A stretch of 52,887 nucleotides of DNA from Acidobacteriota bacterium (GTDB lineage Bacteria > Acidobacteriota > Blastocatellia > UBA7656). A model generated the notes under the pieces. That model saw only the letters and a list, made by a program, of their open reading frames with translations. It made no database searches and was not told where the DNA came from. The number at the start of each line of letters is the position of its first letter. Within the stretch, counting starts at the first letter, position 1. Both the position numbers and the translations under genes were made by a program. The stretch covers positions 1 to 52,887 of the forward strand of contig JBFMDH010000045.1 of assembly GCA_040754075.1 (NCBI GenBank). The letters run 5' to 3'. Shown piece by piece: positions 26,166 through 34,885 of the stretch.

Positions 26166-27278
26166 TTATTGAGTGAAAATTTCAGTCTTAGGTTTGAATG
26201 CCAGCCAGGCGAAGGCGAAATAATCGCCGTGCGCGATGCGTTTGAGTGATTTGCCTTGCATCTTGCCGCTTATGGCTTTGCCTGAAATGTTCCAGCGGCT
26301 TCCGGTTTCGGCGTCCACAAACTCGCCGTCTTGATAGCCAAAGGTGAGGCGTCGTCCATTGATGAAAGGTTCAAATACGCCAGTCGAACCTGCCGGTTTC
26401 GATTTTTTCATATCGGTTTCATCAAGCGCCGAGAGTGCTCCATCGGCATGAAAAATAACCATCTCCTGCTCGCCGATACGGTCATAGATGACTCTGCGCG
26501 CGCGGCTGATTGCATAAGGATAGGCTTTCGCTTTATCGCCGATTTCGACGCCGATAACTTTTTCCATCGGAATTAAGCGCGAGTCGGGTTTGCCGCGAAA
26601 ATGGCTTGGACGACCTTCGAGGTTGTCATACCGAAAATGCGGATTGCTGCCATAATCGCGAACGAATCCGGTCTGTCTGGAAAGCGTTTGCCCGTTCGGG
26701 AAAGCCTTGGCGAATTGCGCGAAGCTAATCATCTGCGCCGGTATAGGTTTCAATTTCATGCCAAGCAAATCGCCAACGATGGCTTCACCGGTAAACTGTT
26801 GCCACCACGATTCGGTTTCGCGGTCATACATGACCATGTTCGAGCCGTGCACAAAACCCGCGATGCCAAATGATAAAATGCGCCGTCCGAGTTTGCGCTC
26901 AAAGACAATCGCGCTGTTGCAGATTGAACAGTAGGTGACAATGACCGGCACGCCGCCGATCTGGTCATTGACGATTTCATGCCAGATGAGAATTTGCAGC
27001 GGATAGGCGCGATTGACGCCATTAACTTGCAACGCAATAACCGGTTCATTATCCGACAGCCATTTGCTGGCTGCTTTGACGCTCACGAAACGCGGGCGGT
27101 CGATTGCCGGAATGCCGTCTTTGGTGACCCCTGGGGTGAGCAAATCTTTGAGATTGATGGAGCGCTTTTCGGTATTGGTTTTCCATTCGGGGTAGACGGG
27201 ATTTTGCGCCGCGACCAATGTCATGCCTTGCAGAAAAAAGCTAATAAATGCCAATAAAAGTCCGTTGATTCTGGTCAT
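26166..27278 (-). CDS. Exported DUF3179 protein
   Basis: The 370-residue protein starts with a signal peptide (MTRINGLLLAFISFFLQGM, then LVAAQ) at ATG 27278. The DUF3179 signature is present: ALQVNGVNRAYPLQILIWHE followed by the cysteine motif VTYCSICNSAIVFER, then FGIAGFVHGSNMVMYDRETE. The C-terminal part repeats the theme (YAISRARRVIYDRIGEQEMV). DUF3179 proteins are periplasmic, of unknown function; a copper- or redox-linked role has been suggested from the cysteines but is not established. The ribosome site is weak, and longer upstream frames lack any. It converges with lon. Confidence 0.85.
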   Translation of the reverse strand: MTRINGLLLAFISFFLQGMTLVAAQNPVYPEWKTNTEKRSINLKDLLTPGVTKDGIPAIDRPRFVSVKAASKWLSDNEPVIALQVNGVNRAYPLQILIWHEIVNDQIGGVPVIVTYCSICNSAIVFERKLGRRILSFGIAGFVHGSNMVMYDRETESWWQQFTGEAIVGDLLGMKLKPIPAQMISFAQFAKAFPNGQTLSRQTGFVRDYGSNPHFRYDNLEGRPSHFRGKPDSRLIPMEKVIGVEIGDKAKAYPYAISRARRVIYDRIGEQEMVIFHADGALSALDETDMKKSKPAGSTGVFEPFINGRRLTFGYQDGEFVDAETGSRWNISGKAISGKMQGKSLKRIAHGDYFAFAWLAFKPKTEIFTQ

Positions 27279-27673
27279 AAGAAATTGATGCGACTCAGAT
27301 GTTGTCGTCCGTAAAATCGTAAAGATAATAAAAATAAAAATCCCCGCTTGTCTATCTATGAACCAACTGCCGTCAAGTCGATGAAGCTTTCGCTGTGACA
27401 ACATCAGCCAGACAAAAAGGGAAAGATGTGCTTTCGGATTGGGCGGATAAGACCTGAATTAAGTATCTGCCCAACCCACCGCTGCTGCCGAAAACACGCT
27501 ATAACTTTTGCTATAGAGCAACGCGCTTTATGAAGTTAAGCGATTCACGACGAATAAACCCTGAAAGCCTTTGATGGATGGTCGCATCAGTTTGCTTTTT
27601 TCTTTTGCAGCAATTTAATATCCCTTCACGCTTTGATTGAATCACACGGATTTCAACACAAGGAAATAAATTG

Positions 27674-29080
27674 ATGAAGCGAAATTTCTGTATTGCCGCC
27701 ATTCTGTTTTTGTGTTTTGCCACGAACCTCACGGCGCAGACCGCCAAATCATCGGGCGATGAAGTCGATGATTACATCCTCGTTCAAATGCAACGGGCGA
27801 AAATTCCCGGACTCGCCGTTGCTGTCATTCGGGATGGCAAAGTTGTGAAAGCCAGAGGCTACGGGCTTGCCAACCTCGAACACCAAATTTCGGTTAAACC
27901 CGAAACCATTTTTCAATCCGGTTCGGTCGGCAAACAGTTCACCGCAACCGCTGTGATGATGTTGGTCGAAGACGGCAAAATCAGCCTGGATGACAAAATC
28001 ACTAAATACTTCAAAGACGCCCCCGAACATTGGAAAGAGATTACCGTCCGCCACCTGCTTTCGCATACCGCAGGGACTACCGATTACCCGCGTGATTTCG
28101 ATTTTCGTCGCGATTACACCGAAGACCAGTTGCTCGCCGAAGCTGCAAAAATCTCGCTCGCCTTTCAACCGGGCGAAAAGTGGATGTACAGTAATTTGGG
28201 CTATGTGATGCTCGGCATTTTGATTGGCAAAGTGACGGGAAAATTTTACGGCGACTTTTTGCAGGAACGAATTTTTAAACCGCTTGGCATGACTTCAACG
28301 CGCATCATCAACGAAGCCGACATTATCCCGAATCGCGCTGAGGGCTATCGCCTGGTGAAAGGCGAACTCAAACATCAGCAGTGGGTATCGCCAACCCTGA
28401 ATACCACGGCGGATGGCAGCCTCTATTTCAACCTGCCGGATTTAATCAAATGGGACGCTGCGCTTTACACCGAAAAACTTTTGAAAAAATCAAGCCTTGA
28501 TTTGATGTGGACGCCGATTAAACAAAACAACGGCACAACCAACAAAGGCAATTACGGGTTCGGTTGGGTCATCAATAACACGAATGGTCATAAAGTGATT
28601 GAGCATGGCGGCGCGTGGCAAGGCTTTAAAAGTTACATTGCGCGTTACGTCGATGATAAAACCACAGTGATTTTATTAGCGAACTTAGCGCAAACCAATC
28701 CCGAAAAACTGGCGCATCAGGTTGCAGGCTTTTATATCCCTGCGGTGAAACCTGTCGAACCCAAACCGATAGCCGACACTGAACCGCAGGTGACGGCAAT
28801 GTTCAAAGAGGCGCTGAATAAAATGATTGCCGGCAATTTTGAACGAGAGTTGCTCACTGCGGAAATGCAAAAGCAATGGTTTCCCGATAGGGTCACAGAG
28901 GTTGGCGAACTGCTGAAGTCGTTTGGCAATTTGAAATCGGTTACGCTGATTGAACGCAAACAGGAAGCTGAGAATCGCTTCTATCGTTATAAAGTCGCAT
29001 TCAACGATACCGTACTTTTGATTGCGATGACCTTCACCAAAGATAATAAAATTACCGCAATGCAATTTGCGCCTGAATAA
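27674..29080 (+). CDS. Exported serine hydrolase, class C beta-lactamase family
   Basis: AAGGAAAT lies before TTG 27671 and ATG 27674; I take the ATG. A signal peptide (MKRNFCIAAILFLCFATNL, then TAQ) precedes the catalytic domain. The active-site boxes are SxxK in FQSGSVGKQFTAT, YxN in WMYSNLGYVMLG, and HGG in VIEHGGAWQGF. The C-terminal 100 residues (PQVTAMFKEALNKMIAGNFE) form a separate DUF3471-like or cystatin-like domain of unknown role. Thirteen base pairs separate it from a D-aminoacylase-like amidohydrolase, so the two form an operon. Together they suggest processing of D-amino acid-containing peptides, an inference from context. Confidence 0.88.
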   Translation: MKRNFCIAAILFLCFATNLTAQTAKSSGDEVDDYILVQMQRAKIPGLAVAVIRDGKVVKARGYGLANLEHQISVKPETIFQSGSVGKQFTATAVMMLVEDGKISLDDKITKYFKDAPEHWKEITVRHLLSHTAGTTDYPRDFDFRRDYTEDQLLAEAAKISLAFQPGEKWMYSNLGYVMLGILIGKVTGKFYGDFLQERIFKPLGMTSTRIINEADIIPNRAEGYRLVKGELKHQQWVSPTLNTTADGSLYFNLPDLIKWDAALYTEKLLKKSSLDLMWTPIKQNNGTTNKGNYGFGWVINNTNGHKVIEHGGAWQGFKSYIARYVDDKTTVILLANLAQTNPEKLAHQVAGFYIPAVKPVEPKPIADTEPQVTAMFKEALNKMIAGNFERELLTAEMQKQWFPDRVTEVGELLKSFGNLKSVTLIERKQEAENRFYRYKVAFNDTVLLIAMTFTKDNKITAMQFAPE

Positions 29081-29093
29081 AGCAAGGAAAATT

Positions 29094-30623
29094 ATGCGAA
29101 TAAAATTCATCATGTTGTTGGTTGCTGTACTTATTGTTAGTTCAATTCATCCGCTCTCTTTTTCGCAAGCGCAAAATCAGACCGGCTCAATTTTGATTGT
29201 TGGCGGAACGGTGATTGATGGCTCAGGCGCACCTGCTCGTCGCGTTGATGTACGCATCGTCGGCGATACGATTAAAGCGATTGGCAACCTCAAACCGCTA
29301 CCCAATGAGCGTGTGGTAGATGCTCGCGGGATGGTTGTCGCGCCCGGTTTTATTGATATTCATAATCATTCCGACAGGGGACTTGATAGAGAACCAACCG
29401 CAAATAGCCAGATTTTACAGGGCATCACCACGCTTGCGGTCGGCGCGGATGGCGGCTCGCCCGCATCCATCAGCGAATACCTCAAGCGCCGCGAAGCGCA
29501 AAAAATTGGCGTCAATGTTTTAACCTTCATCGGTCATGCAACGGCGCGGGCGCAGGTGCTGGGCGAAGATTTCAAGCGTCAGGCGACCAAAGAGGAGATT
29601 GCCAAAATGGCATCCGTTATTGAACAAGGCATGAAAGATGGCGCGTTTGGTATCTCCACGGGGCTTGAGTACGATGTCGGATTTCCGAGTTCAACCGAAG
29701 AGGTCGTAACGCTTTCAAAAGTGGCTGCGCATTTCGGCGGCATTTACATGAGTCACATTCGCGATGAAGCGGATTTGATGCTCACGGCTCTAGGCGAAGC
29801 GATTCAAATCGGCAAAGAAGCGAAAATTCCCGTACAGATTTCGCATATCAAAATGGGCACGGTCGCGGTTTGGGATAAAGCCGCAGAGGCTGTGAAGATG
29901 GTTGAAGCGGCGCGAAAAAAGGGGCAAGACGTAACCGCCGATTGCTACCCTTATGATGCCTGGTCTTCGACCATCACGGTGCTCGTGCCTTCACGTCGTC
30001 ACGATGATGTGAAGGAGGTGACTAAGGGACTCGCCGATGTCGGTGGCGGCGCAAATGTATTGGTTACCAGTTGTTCGGCGCACAGAGATTACGAAGGCAA
30101 GACGCTTGATGAGATTGCCCGCGCCAATCGCACAACCGCAGTTGAGGTGTATATGCAAATTGTCAAAGATGGCGGCGCGGGAGTGGTTTGCCGTTCAATG
30201 AAAGAATCCGACATCGAGACCTTTTACAAACAGAAGTGGGTGATGGTTTCAAGCGATGGCGGAATCGGTATGCGTCATCCACGCGGCGCGGGAACGTTTC
30301 CGCGTGTGCTTGGTCGTTTTGTGCGTGAGAAAAAATGGCTGACCTTGGAAGAGGCGATTCGCAAAATGACATCGGCAGTTGCCATGCGGTTGGGAATAAA
30401 CGACAGGGGCTTGCTTCGCAAAGGGATGAAGGCGGATATAGTGATTTTCGACCCCGAAAAAGTGATTGATCAATCAACCATGATGCAACCGTTTGCGGAA
30501 CCCATCGGCATCGCGCAGGTTTTCGTCAACGGGGTTGTCGTGGTTGAAGCAAGTAAAGTCACTGGGGCAGTGCCCGGCACGGCTTTGCGCCATCAGTTCA
30601 TTAAGACCAGGAAAAGCTCTTAA
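29094..30623 (+). CDS. Exported N-acyl-D-amino-acid deacylase-like amidohydrolase
   Basis: The ATG at 29094 follows AAGGAAA and begins a signal peptide (MRIKFIMLLVAVLIVSSIH). The metal-dependent amidohydrolase barrel is complete: GGTVIDGSGAPARRVDV, the metal-ligand motif GFIDIHNHSD, then SHIRDEADLM and ISHIKMG. The layout matches D-aminoacylase/dihydroorotase-like enzymes that hydrolyse N-acyl-D-amino acids. It is 13 bp downstream of the serine hydrolase and probably in one transcript. The export signal is unusual for cytoplasmic D-aminoacylases and points to periplasmic peptide or peptidoglycan-fragment processing. Confidence 0.85.
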   Translation: MRIKFIMLLVAVLIVSSIHPLSFSQAQNQTGSILIVGGTVIDGSGAPARRVDVRIVGDTIKAIGNLKPLPNERVVDARGMVVAPGFIDIHNHSDRGLDREPTANSQILQGITTLAVGADGGSPASISEYLKRREAQKIGVNVLTFIGHATARAQVLGEDFKRQATKEEIAKMASVIEQGMKDGAFGISTGLEYDVGFPSSTEEVVTLSKVAAHFGGIYMSHIRDEADLMLTALGEAIQIGKEAKIPVQISHIKMGTVAVWDKAAEAVKMVEAARKKGQDVTADCYPYDAWSSTITVLVPSRRHDDVKEVTKGLADVGGGANVLVTSCSAHRDYEGKTLDEIARANRTTAVEVYMQIVKDGGAGVVCRSMKESDIETFYKQKWVMVSSDGGIGMRHPRGAGTFPRVLGRFVREKKWLTLEEAIRKMTSAVAMRLGINDRGLLRKGMKADIVIFDPEKVIDQSTMMQPFAEPIGIAQVFVNGVVVVEASKVTGAVPGTALRHQFIKTRKSS

Positions 30624-30632
30624 TAGATAAAC

Positions 30633-30660
30633 CGTTGAGGCGCGGTCAAAGAACGCGATT
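30633..30660. repeat. REP-like palindrome, unit C (degenerate)
   Basis: CGTTGAGGCGCGGTCAAAGA followed by ACGCG resembles units A and B in its GTTGAG and GCGGTC parts, but its second arm has lost one G-C step. It sits between convergent genes, like unit B. Confidence 0.35.
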
Positions 30661-30685
30661 GGATTGCCCGAAGTGAGTGATTTTT

Positions 30686-31075
30686 TCACTGCCATGAAAG
30701 GTCGCTTGCTTCTTTATTTTTGGGTGTAACTTTTCTGGTGGAAGGATTGGCTTCCCAGAGGGCTTGATGAGTACCTTGGGAATCACTGTAGGTGAATGAA
30801 ATCAGAAATTGTGCAGGTGCAGCATCAGGTTCCGCCCGCCAGCCCTCAATGGTGATGGCTTCGCCGTTTTGTTGATAGTAATACACGGTCGCGTAAAGGT
30901 ATTGCTGAATGGTGAAATTTTCCTTGCGCGATTTGCTTTCTCTCACCAGACGAATGGCTTTTTGTGAATCGGTCTGTCGCCAATCCCGAAATAAGGCTGC
31001 CGAACTGATCGTGACAATCATCGCAGGTAAAACGATCAAGGTAATTTTATGCCAGTTTTTCAATAAATAATTCAT
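30686..31075 (-). CDS. Hypothetical membrane-anchored protein
   Basis: The 129-residue protein has one N-terminal transmembrane segment (ITLIVLPAMIVTISSAALF). A periplasmic domain follows (IQQYLYATVYYYQQNGEAI; FLISFTYSDSQGTHQALW) that appears beta-rich. No family assigned. It is the last gene of a minus-strand operon with a zinc-ribbon peptide and a polytopic membrane protein, separated from the former by 12 bp. Its role may be in the same membrane process. Confidence 0.6.
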   Translation of the reverse strand: MNYLLKNWHKITLIVLPAMIVTISSAALFRDWRQTDSQKAIRLVRESKSRKENFTIQQYLYATVYYYQQNGEAITIEGWRAEPDAAPAQFLISFTYSDSQGTHQALWEANPSTRKVTPKNKEASDLSWQ

Positions 31076-31087
31076 AAATTTATTGCT

Positions 31088-31249
31088 TCAGGCTGGCAGT
31101 ACGCCGCAATTCGGACACCGCTGTTCAGGGTCATCAAGCGAAAATTTCGCGCCGCAGGTGTAGCAGGTTTTTTGAGAAAATTTTTTCTCAATCAAGCTGT
31201 AAAGAATTAAAATCGCGCTGCTGATTAAAACCGTTAAAATGATTTTCAC
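31088..31249 (-). CDS. Small membrane protein with zinc ribbon
   Basis: The start is a GTG (31249-31247) preceded six nucleotides earlier by AAGGA; GTG codons at 31273 and 31267 lack such a site. The 53-residue product has a transmembrane helix (ILTVLISSAILILYSLI) and a C-terminal zinc-ribbon with two CxxC pairs (CYTCGAKFSL and CPNCGVLP). Such short zinc-ribbon membrane proteins often assist a membrane complex. It lies between the polytopic protein at 31279 and the membrane-anchored protein, probably in one operon. Confidence 0.6.
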   Translation of the reverse strand: MKIILTVLISSAILILYSLIEKKFSQKTCYTCGAKFSLDDPEQRCPNCGVLPA

Positions 31250-31278
31250 TGGGATTCCTTTTCGCACCCGCACAAAAA

Positions 31279-32376
31279 TCAGGCTTTCGCGGGTTCTGCC
31301 ATATGCAGATTTTCATTGAGTTGTTTGTCGTGACGCACCCGCCAGATTTTACTGTCCAGATAATAATGAATAAACGCGCCGCCCCAGATAAAGGCTGCGC
31401 CGATGCCGCCTGGAACGAAAATACCGGCGCGATTGGGAATGTGATAAATCGCCCCGAATAGAAAAGCGAGCAAGGCATAGCGCCACAAATTTTTGCTGAT
31501 AAACGATGCCGCGCCGAAATGGCTGTCGGGTTTGTATTTGTTGCGATTATGAAACCAGACAATGCGATGATATTGAATGTTGTGATAAATCGTCAGCATC
31601 GCCACAATCGCTAAATCGCCATATTCCATCGGCTCAACCATACGCACCACAATCCAATGCACAGGCAAGCAGGCGGCAAGCAAAAGTAATTTGGGAATAT
31701 TAACCGGTTGGCGCGACATCGCGCGTTGCACCTGTCTGCCTAAAAACAGCAACAAAGAAACGATGAAGGCAAATAAAACGATGTTGGCAAACCAGGTGAA
31801 GGCGATGGAATCTTTGGCGAAGGGAATCCGGCGTTGCCCTGCGACCCCATGTTGAATGAAGTGCAACAACGGATAGGTCATGCCGATGAATAAAAAAGCG
31901 CGGTCAATCAAATTGTCGAATTCGGCAAGGTCATGATTTTTTTTCTTGTATAAAATCATGAAGCCATAATGTTGTTTGACCAGATGGTAATATGCCCATA
32001 GTGACGCAAAGACAAAAAAAGCCGGGCCCCAATAAGCAGTTCCTAAAAAATTCAGACGACCTAAAATAACCATGGTCGGGCCAAGCGCAAACCATAGCAA
32101 ACTACCCAGGTAAAGTTTCCTGCGATTCCGCATTTCTTCGGTATCGGCGTAGGTTCTCGAAAGCGTTGCAAAGACGTGCGGACCGTCGAACAGGAGTGCC
32201 CAGACCCACAGCACAACGGAAATCGTGACGCCGAATTGGAGATTAACCAATAAAAGAATGTAACTGGAAACAACGCTGCCAATAAACCAGATGAGGTCAT
32301 CTTTCTGGCTGATCATCCAGCCAAAAGAAAAGAGTGAGCGATTGGTTTCTTTAATCGCAACAGCCGCAGATGCCAT
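31279..32376 (-). CDS. Histidine-rich polytopic membrane protein
   Basis: GGGAGGAAACC precedes the ATG at 32376 and fixes the start. The 365-residue protein has about eight hydrophobic segments (LIWFIGSVVSSYILLLV; VLWVWALLFDGPHVFATL; FANIVLFAFIVSLLLFL). Several histidines cluster in intramembrane or loop positions: FDGPHVFATL, YYHLVKQHYGF, HFIQHGV and YHNIQYHRIVWFHNRN. This recalls di-iron membrane oxygenases or desaturases, but the canonical three histidine boxes are not clear, so I assign no function. It heads an operon with a zinc-ribbon peptide and a membrane-anchored protein. Confidence 0.65.
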   Translation of the reverse strand: MASAAVAIKETNRSLFSFGWMISQKDDLIWFIGSVVSSYILLLVNLQFGVTISVVLWVWALLFDGPHVFATLSRTYADTEEMRNRRKLYLGSLLWFALGPTMVILGRLNFLGTAYWGPAFFVFASLWAYYHLVKQHYGFMILYKKKNHDLAEFDNLIDRAFLFIGMTYPLLHFIQHGVAGQRRIPFAKDSIAFTWFANIVLFAFIVSLLLFLGRQVQRAMSRQPVNIPKLLLLAACLPVHWIVVRMVEPMEYGDLAIVAMLTIYHNIQYHRIVWFHNRNKYKPDSHFGAASFISKNLWRYALLAFLFGAIYHIPNRAGIFVPGGIGAAFIWGGAFIHYYLDSKIWRVRHDKQLNENLHMAEPAKA

Positions 32377-32427
32377 GGTTTCCTCCCGTTGAGAAATCGA
32401 ACTCACTGCAACTTCAAGGATGCTTAG

Positions 32428-32443
32428 TTTAGCATAAGCTAAA
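32428..32443. promoter_or_regulatory. TTTAGC-ATAA-GCTAAA inverted repeat
   Basis: A perfect 6-bp inverted repeat lies 52 bp before the start of the membrane protein gene and 26 bp past the PhaR stop. It could be an operator of the membrane operon. No U-tract follows. Confidence 0.35.
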
Positions 32444-32468
32444 ATCAAGACGTCAAATTCAAAGCGGG

Positions 32469-32990
32469 TTATCGTTTGGGTTTACTGCGAGTCCGGGGTT
32501 TAGGCGGTTCCTCTTGAGCTTTTTTTCCGCCACCCCACATATCTTTCATCACCTCAACGCCCGGTAAAAACTTTTCCCACATTTGCGGAGCTGCCGCGCC
32601 CATCTCTAACCACCCGCGAAACCGCCTGTCGAACTCTTCTTTGGTTTTCATGTAAGCGGCGAAACTGGTTGCCAGGTAGTTTTTAAAAAAGTCCTGAACC
32701 GTCTCTTCTCGCGACCGCAGCAATTGATAAAGGAAGTTGGTCGGTAATAAACTCCTGTCGTTTTTCTCTTCCTCCAAAATAATCTGCATCAATACGGATT
32801 TGGTGACATCTGCTTTGGTGGTTGAATCAATCACCTGAATATCTTGCCCATCACGGATGAGCTTAATCAAATCCTGATAATTGACATAGCTGCCGGTTTC
32901 CGTGTTATAGAGCCGCCGATTGCCATAACGCTTAATCACCAGCGTATTATCGTCCGCCGCTTTGGTTGCCTGTTTCTTTTTTCTAGCCAT
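32469..32990 (-). CDS. phaR: PhaR-type polyhydroxyalkanoate synthesis regulator
   Basis: PhaR proteins bind both DNA and PHA granules and repress phasin genes until polymer appears. The PHB/PHA accumulation regulator domain is complete: [40 protein letters not shown] and [26 protein letters not shown] precedes ATG 32990, giving a 173-residue protein. The C-terminal third ([20 protein letters not shown]) and a basic tail ending [11 protein letters not shown] follow. A divergent SDR/phasin-like arm starts 225 bp away, with a 20-bp palindrome between; this is the probable operator. No PHA synthase is in the window. Confidence 0.85.
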   Translation of the reverse strand: MARKKKQATKAADDNTLVIKRYGNRRLYNTETGSYVNYQDLIKLIRDGQDIQVIDSTTKADVTKSVLMQIILEEEKNDRSLLPTNFLYQLLRSREETVQDFFKNYLATSFAAYMKTKEEFDRRFRGWLEMGAAAPQMWEKFLPGVEVMKDMWGGGKKAQEEPPKPRTRSKPKR

Positions 32991-33126
32991 CGCTCTCCTC
33001 GTACCTTTAGAAATACAGGATTGAGGCTTGTTGACGCAAGTGCGAAAATCACGAGTATAAGAAAAATATAAATACTTGCCGGTAAATCGCCGATTATTTC
33101 CCAATCGGTGATGAAAAGAAAAAGCG

Positions 33127-33168
33127 GTCAAGAATTATTTTTCGCATTTGCGAAAAATAATTCTTGAC
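33127..33168. promoter_or_regulatory. 20-bp perfect palindrome between phaR and the SDR gene
   Basis: Arms of 20 bp (33127-33146 and 33149-33168) are perfectly complementary around a 2-nt centre. The half-site core reads CAAGAATTATTTTTCGCA. The right end contains the TTGAC of the SDR -35 box. Divergent genes flank it, so an operator is more likely than a terminator. Confidence 0.75.
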
Positions 33169-33193
33169 TTCAAGTTTGGCGATTTGCTATGCT
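33164..33193 (+). promoter_or_regulatory. Sigma-70-type promoter of the SDR/phasin-like arm
   Basis: TTGACT (33164-33169) and TATGCT (33188-33193) are 18 nt apart, the latter with an upstream TG (extended -10). The transcription start would be near 33200, giving a leader of about 15 nt. The palindrome overlaps the -35, which fits repression. Confidence 0.6.
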
Positions 33194-33214
33194 CACGGCG
33201 TCAGGAGAATCGTC

Positions 33215-34087
33215 ATGCTGCGCAAATTACGCGGAACCACAGCCATCATCACCGGAGCAACCAGCGGTATCGGGCGCGAAACGGCGCTGGAATTTGCCCG
33301 GTCTGGAGTTCGCGTTATCGTGGCGGGGCGTCGTAAAGCGCGGCTTGCGGAAGTGGTTCGCGAGATTGAAACCAAAGGCGGCGAGGCGCTTGCCGTACAA
33401 ACCGATGTTGCCGAGCAAAAACAGGTCGAACGGCTCATCGAAAAAAGCTTAAAACATTTTGGACAGATTGATACGCTGGTCAACAACGCAGGCGTCGGGG
33501 TTGCCGCGCGGTTTGATGAATTATCGCTTGAAGATTTCCGTCGGGTGATGGAAATCAATTTCTGGGGCGCGGTTTACGCCTGTAAAGCGGCGCTTCCGGT
33601 GATGAAGTCGCAAAAAAGCGGCGGTGTGATTATTAATGTCTCATCGATTTTAGGCAAACGCGGCGTGCCGTATGAAACAGCTTACTGCGCCAGCAAATTT
33701 GCGCTCGCGGGATTTTCGGAATCACTTAGAACCGAAGTGATGGCAGATAAAATTGATGTGACGACTATTTTCCCGGGCGCGATTGAAACTGAAATTTTCG
33801 AGACCTCGGCAAATCAAACAGGATTTGAGATGCCCGCATTTATTCCGAAATTTCCGGCGCGGGGCTTGGCACGAGTGATTGTGCAAAACGCGCGATTGCC
33901 GCAACCGGAAGTGGTTATGGCTTTGGATGCGATGGCAATCAATTTCTTTAACACCCTCGCGCCGGGACTGCTGGATTATGCGATGGGATGGGGATTGCCT
34001 TTTGTAGAAGCGTTCGGACGCGGAAAATCTAACGCATCTGCGAAAAAAGGCAACCTCTACACGAATGATGATTCTCAAGAATCGTAA
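33215..34087 (+). CDS. Short-chain dehydrogenase/reductase
   Basis: AGGAG precedes ATG 33215. The Rossmann motif TGATSGIG, the arginines in VIVAGRRKARL that favour NADPH, NNAG, the catalytic serine in IINVSSILGK and YxxxK in AYCASKFAL are all present. The 290-residue protein is longer than PhaB-type acetoacetyl-CoA reductases (about 246), with a C-terminal extension containing FNTLAPGLLDYAMGWGLP that may contact membrane or lipid. It is 80 bp ahead of the phasin-like gene. Substrate is unknown; a role in lipid reduction is suggested only by the neighbours. Confidence 0.88.
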   Translation: MLRKLRGTTAIITGATSGIGRETALEFARSGVRVIVAGRRKARLAEVVREIETKGGEALAVQTDVAEQKQVERLIEKSLKHFGQIDTLVNNAGVGVAARFDELSLEDFRRVMEINFWGAVYACKAALPVMKSQKSGGVIINVSSILGKRGVPYETAYCASKFALAGFSESLRTEVMADKIDVTTIFPGAIETEIFETSANQTGFEMPAFIPKFPARGLARVIVQNARLPQPEVVMALDAMAINFFNTLAPGLLDYAMGWGLPFVEAFGRGKSNASAKKGNLYTNDDSQES

Positions 34088-34167
34088 TGGATTGACTGAA
34101 CATTGAAGTGTCAGGCAGGCAAATGCCTTTGCAATGATTGTTTGGATTTTAGAAAGGAGTTTTAATT

Positions 34168-34767
34168 ATGGCTACGAAAGCAAAATCAGCAAAAGGAAGT
34201 CACGCGAAAAGCAACGAAAATTTACAGGCGGCAGAATGGGCAAGCCAGGTTGCCGAACATCTGGTTGAAGCGCAGAAGAAATGGATTGAAATTACCACTG
34301 AACAAAACGCTCTGGTAATGAAAGCGATTAAAGAAGGCATGGAACTCTATAATACTGCGCCGACGCCTGCGCTTGGCGAATGGGCAAAACAAGGGGTTGA
34401 AAGTTTCGTTGAAGCACAAAAGCGCTGGGCTGAAATGGTGTCGCAACAAAGCACACAACTGTTTGGCGCGCTTCGTGAAGGCGTTAGCTTTAACGGTTCG
34501 GAAATGCTTACTGCGATGGGCGATTATATGGGACAAGGACTTGAAACCGTCATCAAAGCGAGAACCCAGTGGCTCGATTTTGCGGCGCAACAAAATACCC
34601 AGGTCATCAATGCCATGAAAGAAAGCTTCGGCATTGATGAGTCCTCACCGGCTGCGGCGCTGGCGGATTTCGCGCAGCAATCCTTCAATAATTATGTTGA
34701 GGTGCAAAAGCGCTGGCTCGACCTTGCCACCCAATTGCCGTTTTTCGGAATACCGGCTAAGAAATAG
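34168..34767 (+). CDS. Phasin-like protein with four 48-residue repeats
   Basis: Phasins coat storage granules through amphipathic helices. This 199-residue protein is built from units of exactly 48 residues: Trp or aromatic at 24, 72, 120 and 168, a second Trp at 39, 87, 135 and 183, and Gln at 46, 94 and 142. Each unit carries a form of [10 protein letters not shown] followed by QQxxQ. The last unit is cut to about 30 residues. The N-terminus is basic ([15 protein letters not shown]) and the C-terminus ends FFGIPAKK. A good ribosome site (AAAGGAG) precedes the ATG. Between a PhaR regulator and a WS/DGAT acyltransferase, it is a plausible coat protein of a storage droplet. Confidence 0.7.
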   Translation: MATKAKSAKGSHAKSNENLQAAEWASQVAEHLVEAQKKWIEITTEQNALVMKAIKEGMELYNTAPTPALGEWAKQGVESFVEAQKRWAEMVSQQSTQLFGALREGVSFNGSEMLTAMGDYMGQGLETVIKARTQWLDFAAQQNTQVINAMKESFGIDESSPAAALADFAQQSFNNYVEVQKRWLDLATQLPFFGIPAKK

Positions 34768-34885
34768 TTCGCCGCTATAAATTTTATCGAATGTGATGGG
34801 CGGTGGGTTTACAATCTATTTGAGTAAAATCGATAAGACCTGTCGCTCATCGCCGTTTTTTATTTTATAAAACTCAGGGGGCGCA

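Noticed and set aside
33164-33214. TTG start for the SDR gene at 33164
   Set aside because: That TTG is the -35 box; AGGAG and the SDR N-terminus support ATG 33215.
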